Shown here piece by piece: positions 23,026-24,271 of a stretch of 24,271 bases of DNA. A program made the position numbers and the translations under genes. The DNA is taken from contig JACDCH010000631.1 in assembly GCA_013694495.1 (NCBI GenBank), positions 1-24,271 of the forward strand, given 5' to 3'. Below the pieces are notes generated by a model, which searched no databases, was not told the DNA's origin, and was given only the letters and a program-made list of their open reading frames with translations. Each line of letters starts with the position of its first letter. Within the stretch, counting starts at the first letter, position 1. This DNA comes from Acidimicrobiia bacterium. Lineage in GTDB: Bacteria > Actinomycetota > Acidimicrobiia > Acidimicrobiales > JACDCH01.

Positions 23026-23955
23026 TCAGGCCGGCCAGGGGTAGGTGACGCCCGTGAGCTCCTCGCTCCGGGCCCACAACTTCGCGGCCGCCTCCGTGTC
23101 AGACGCGGCGCTCGTGCGGCCGACCCGGGTGGGGTGGCCGCGCTGCTCGCGTAATGCGTCGGGCCCCCAGTAGTCGCCGGCGCCGACGTCGGGCATGGTC
23201 GAGGCGTAGAGCTGGGGCAGGGCGCCCATCTGGTCGGACTGGCCGACGAGCTTGTCGGACAGCTTCGTGAGGAAGCCCATGATCGGGTTGCCGGCGGCGG
23301 GACCGGAGGTGAGGTTCGTCGACGCGTAGCCGGGGTGGGCGGCGACCGCGGTGAGCGGGGTCGAGGCCGCCACCGCGCGGCGCTGGAGCTCCGAGGTGAA
23401 CAGCAGGTTGGCCAGCTTCGACTGCCCGTAGGCCCGCCAGCGCGAGTACCGGCCCTTCTCCCAGTTGAGGTCGTCCCAGCGCATCGAGCCGAACTTGTGC
23501 GCGTTCGAGGAGACGTTCACGACCCGGGGCTCGGGCGCCCGCAGCAGCGCCGGCAGCAGCAACCCGGTGAGGGCGAACGGGCCCAGGTGGTTCGTGCCGA
23601 ACTGCATCTCGAAGCCGTCGGCGGTGGCGGCCTTCGGCACGGCCATGACGCCGGCGTTGTTCAGGAGCACGTCGAGGTGCTCGAGCTCGCCGTCGAGCCG
23701 GGCGGCCGCGGCGCGGACCGACGACAGGTCCGACAGGTCGAGCGACACGACCTCAGGGGCGGGGCCGGTCGCCTTCGCCGCCACCGCATCGAGGGCCGCG
23801 GCCGCCTTCTGCGCGTTGCGGCACGCCAGCAGCACCCGAGCGCCCTTGGCCGCCAACGCCTCGGCGGACCGGAGGCCCAACCCGCTGTTGGCGCCGGTGA
23901 CGACCACCGTGCGCCCGGTCTGGTCGGGGATGTCGACAGCTGTCCACTTCGTCAT
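23026..23955 (-). CDS. Short-chain dehydrogenase/reductase (retinol dehydrogenase-like)
   Basis: The 309-residue NAD(P)-dependent oxidoreductase has the nucleotide loop VVTGANSGLGLRSAEAL, DLSDLSSV, the NNAGVM motif, the catalytic Ser in VNVSSNAHKFG and the catalytic YGQSK. The HPGYASTNL block and overall length fit the atypical/retinol-dehydrogenase-like SDR group common in actinobacteria. The conserved Arg after the loop (LLACRNAQKA) suggests NADPH preference. The ATG at 23955 is the preferred start; one at 23964 adds three residues. The physiological substrate is unknown. Confidence 0.88.
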   Translation of the reverse strand: MTKWTAVDIPDQTGRTVVVTGANSGLGLRSAEALAAKGARVLLACRNAQKAAAALDAVAAKATGPAPEVVSLDLSDLSSVRAAAARLDGELEHLDVLLNNAGVMAVPKAATADGFEMQFGTNHLGPFALTGLLLPALLRAPEPRVVNVSSNAHKFGSMRWDDLNWEKGRYSRWRAYGQSKLANLLFTSELQRRAVAASTPLTAVAAHPGYASTNLTSGPAAGNPIMGFLTKLSDKLVGQSDQMGALPQLYASTMPDVGAGDYWGPDALREQRGHPTRVGRTSAASDTEAAAKLWARSEELTGVTYPWPA

Positions 23956-23980
23956 GCTGCGCATCCTCGCACCGCCAGGC

Positions 23981-24271
23981 TCACGGCCGGCAGGCCCAGG
24001 GCTGCCAGCCGGCGTCGTCGTACAGGTACCGGGCGTACTGGGCGTTGTAGTACGCGCTGTACACGCTGCTCCACGGTTGGCCGGTGACCGACGTGAACGC
24101 CGAGCGGTGGACGTCGTTGATCTGGAAGAGGCCGTGGTTGCGGCCGCCCGAGCTGACCGCGCCGGGGTTGAGCCCGGACTCGCAGCGGGCGACCTCGCGG
24201 GCCTGGGCGTCGACGTCGGCGAACCAGGCCTGGACGGCCTCCTCGACCGAGCCGGCGGTGGGTGCCGGGGC
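23981..24271 (-). CDS. C-terminal part of a lysozyme-like/lytic transglycosylase domain protein (cut by window edge)
   Basis: The frame is open to the end of the window and ends at a stop at 23981-23983, giving the last 96 residues. It contains ARCESGLNPGAVSSGG, RNHGLFQINDVHRSAF and YNAQYARYLYDDAG, which match the SLT/lysozyme-like fold; the Glu in CESGLNP is the expected catalytic acid that cleaves peptidoglycan. An Ala/Pro/Thr-rich linker precedes it, so the missing N-terminus probably carries a signal peptide or anchor. The protein ends in a Cys near the C-terminus (WACRP), perhaps paired with the Cys before the catalytic Glu. Confidence 0.85.
   Translation of the reverse strand, partial: APAPTAGSVEEAVQAWFADVDAQAREVARCESGLNPGAVSSGGRNHGLFQINDVHRSAFTSVTGQPWSSVYSAYYNAQYARYLYDDAGWQPWACRP

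Noticed and set aside
1..24271. CRISPR array
   Set aside because: No regularly spaced direct repeats of 23-40 bases were seen anywhere.

Overview
The window is high-GC DNA with strong G/C third-codon bias, frequent GTG starts, ATGA/GTGA gene overlaps and SnoaL, SDR and beta-lactamase-fold families. This suggests a free-living actinobacterium, possibly Acidimicrobiia-like; the lineage is an inference from composition and gene families only.

Region 1 (about 1-5008) looks like a decaying integrative, mobilizable element at the 3' end of a tRNA-Arg(ACG) gene. It holds a tyrosine integrase next to the tRNA, a small excisionase-type HTH protein translationally coupled to a MobF (TrwC-like) relaxase, and an N-terminal stub of a DNA methyltransferase. 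The relaxase carries a one-base frameshift that splits its last helicase motifs. Several inverted and direct repeats sit in the control regions and around the tRNA.

Region 2 (about 5344-6831) holds two type II toxin-antitoxin modules (Phd-like antitoxin plus PIN-domain VapC toxin) placed head to head, with operator-like inverted repeats between them.

Region 3 (6865-12828, minus strand) is the most interesting part. It is a tightly packed five-gene operon encoding a helix-hairpin-helix/sigma-region-4/winged-helix protein, a coiled-coil protein of unknown family, two BrxD-like (DUF2791-type) ATPases of which one has a ruined P-loop, and an SF2 helicase. The BrxD-like ATPase plus helicase pair recalls the core of Shango and parts of BREX. 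No TerB protein, methyltransferase, PglZ or Lon-like protein is present, so I regard it as a candidate anti-phage or DNA-maintenance system of unrecognised type. A divergent AAA ATPase/DUF4143 gene follows (13069-14334).

Region 4 (14629-24271) is more ordinary chromosome: a PLP-dependent decarboxylase/lyase, a DUF2817 M14-type peptidase, a TetR protein lacking its DNA-binding domain, a class A beta-lactamase-like protein, a class C-like serine hydrolase with an N-terminal export signal, SurE, a metallophosphoesterase, a SnoaL-like protein followed by a collapsed SDR remnant, an RsgA-type GTPase, an SDR, and the C-terminal part of a lytic transglycosylase-like protein cut by the window edge.
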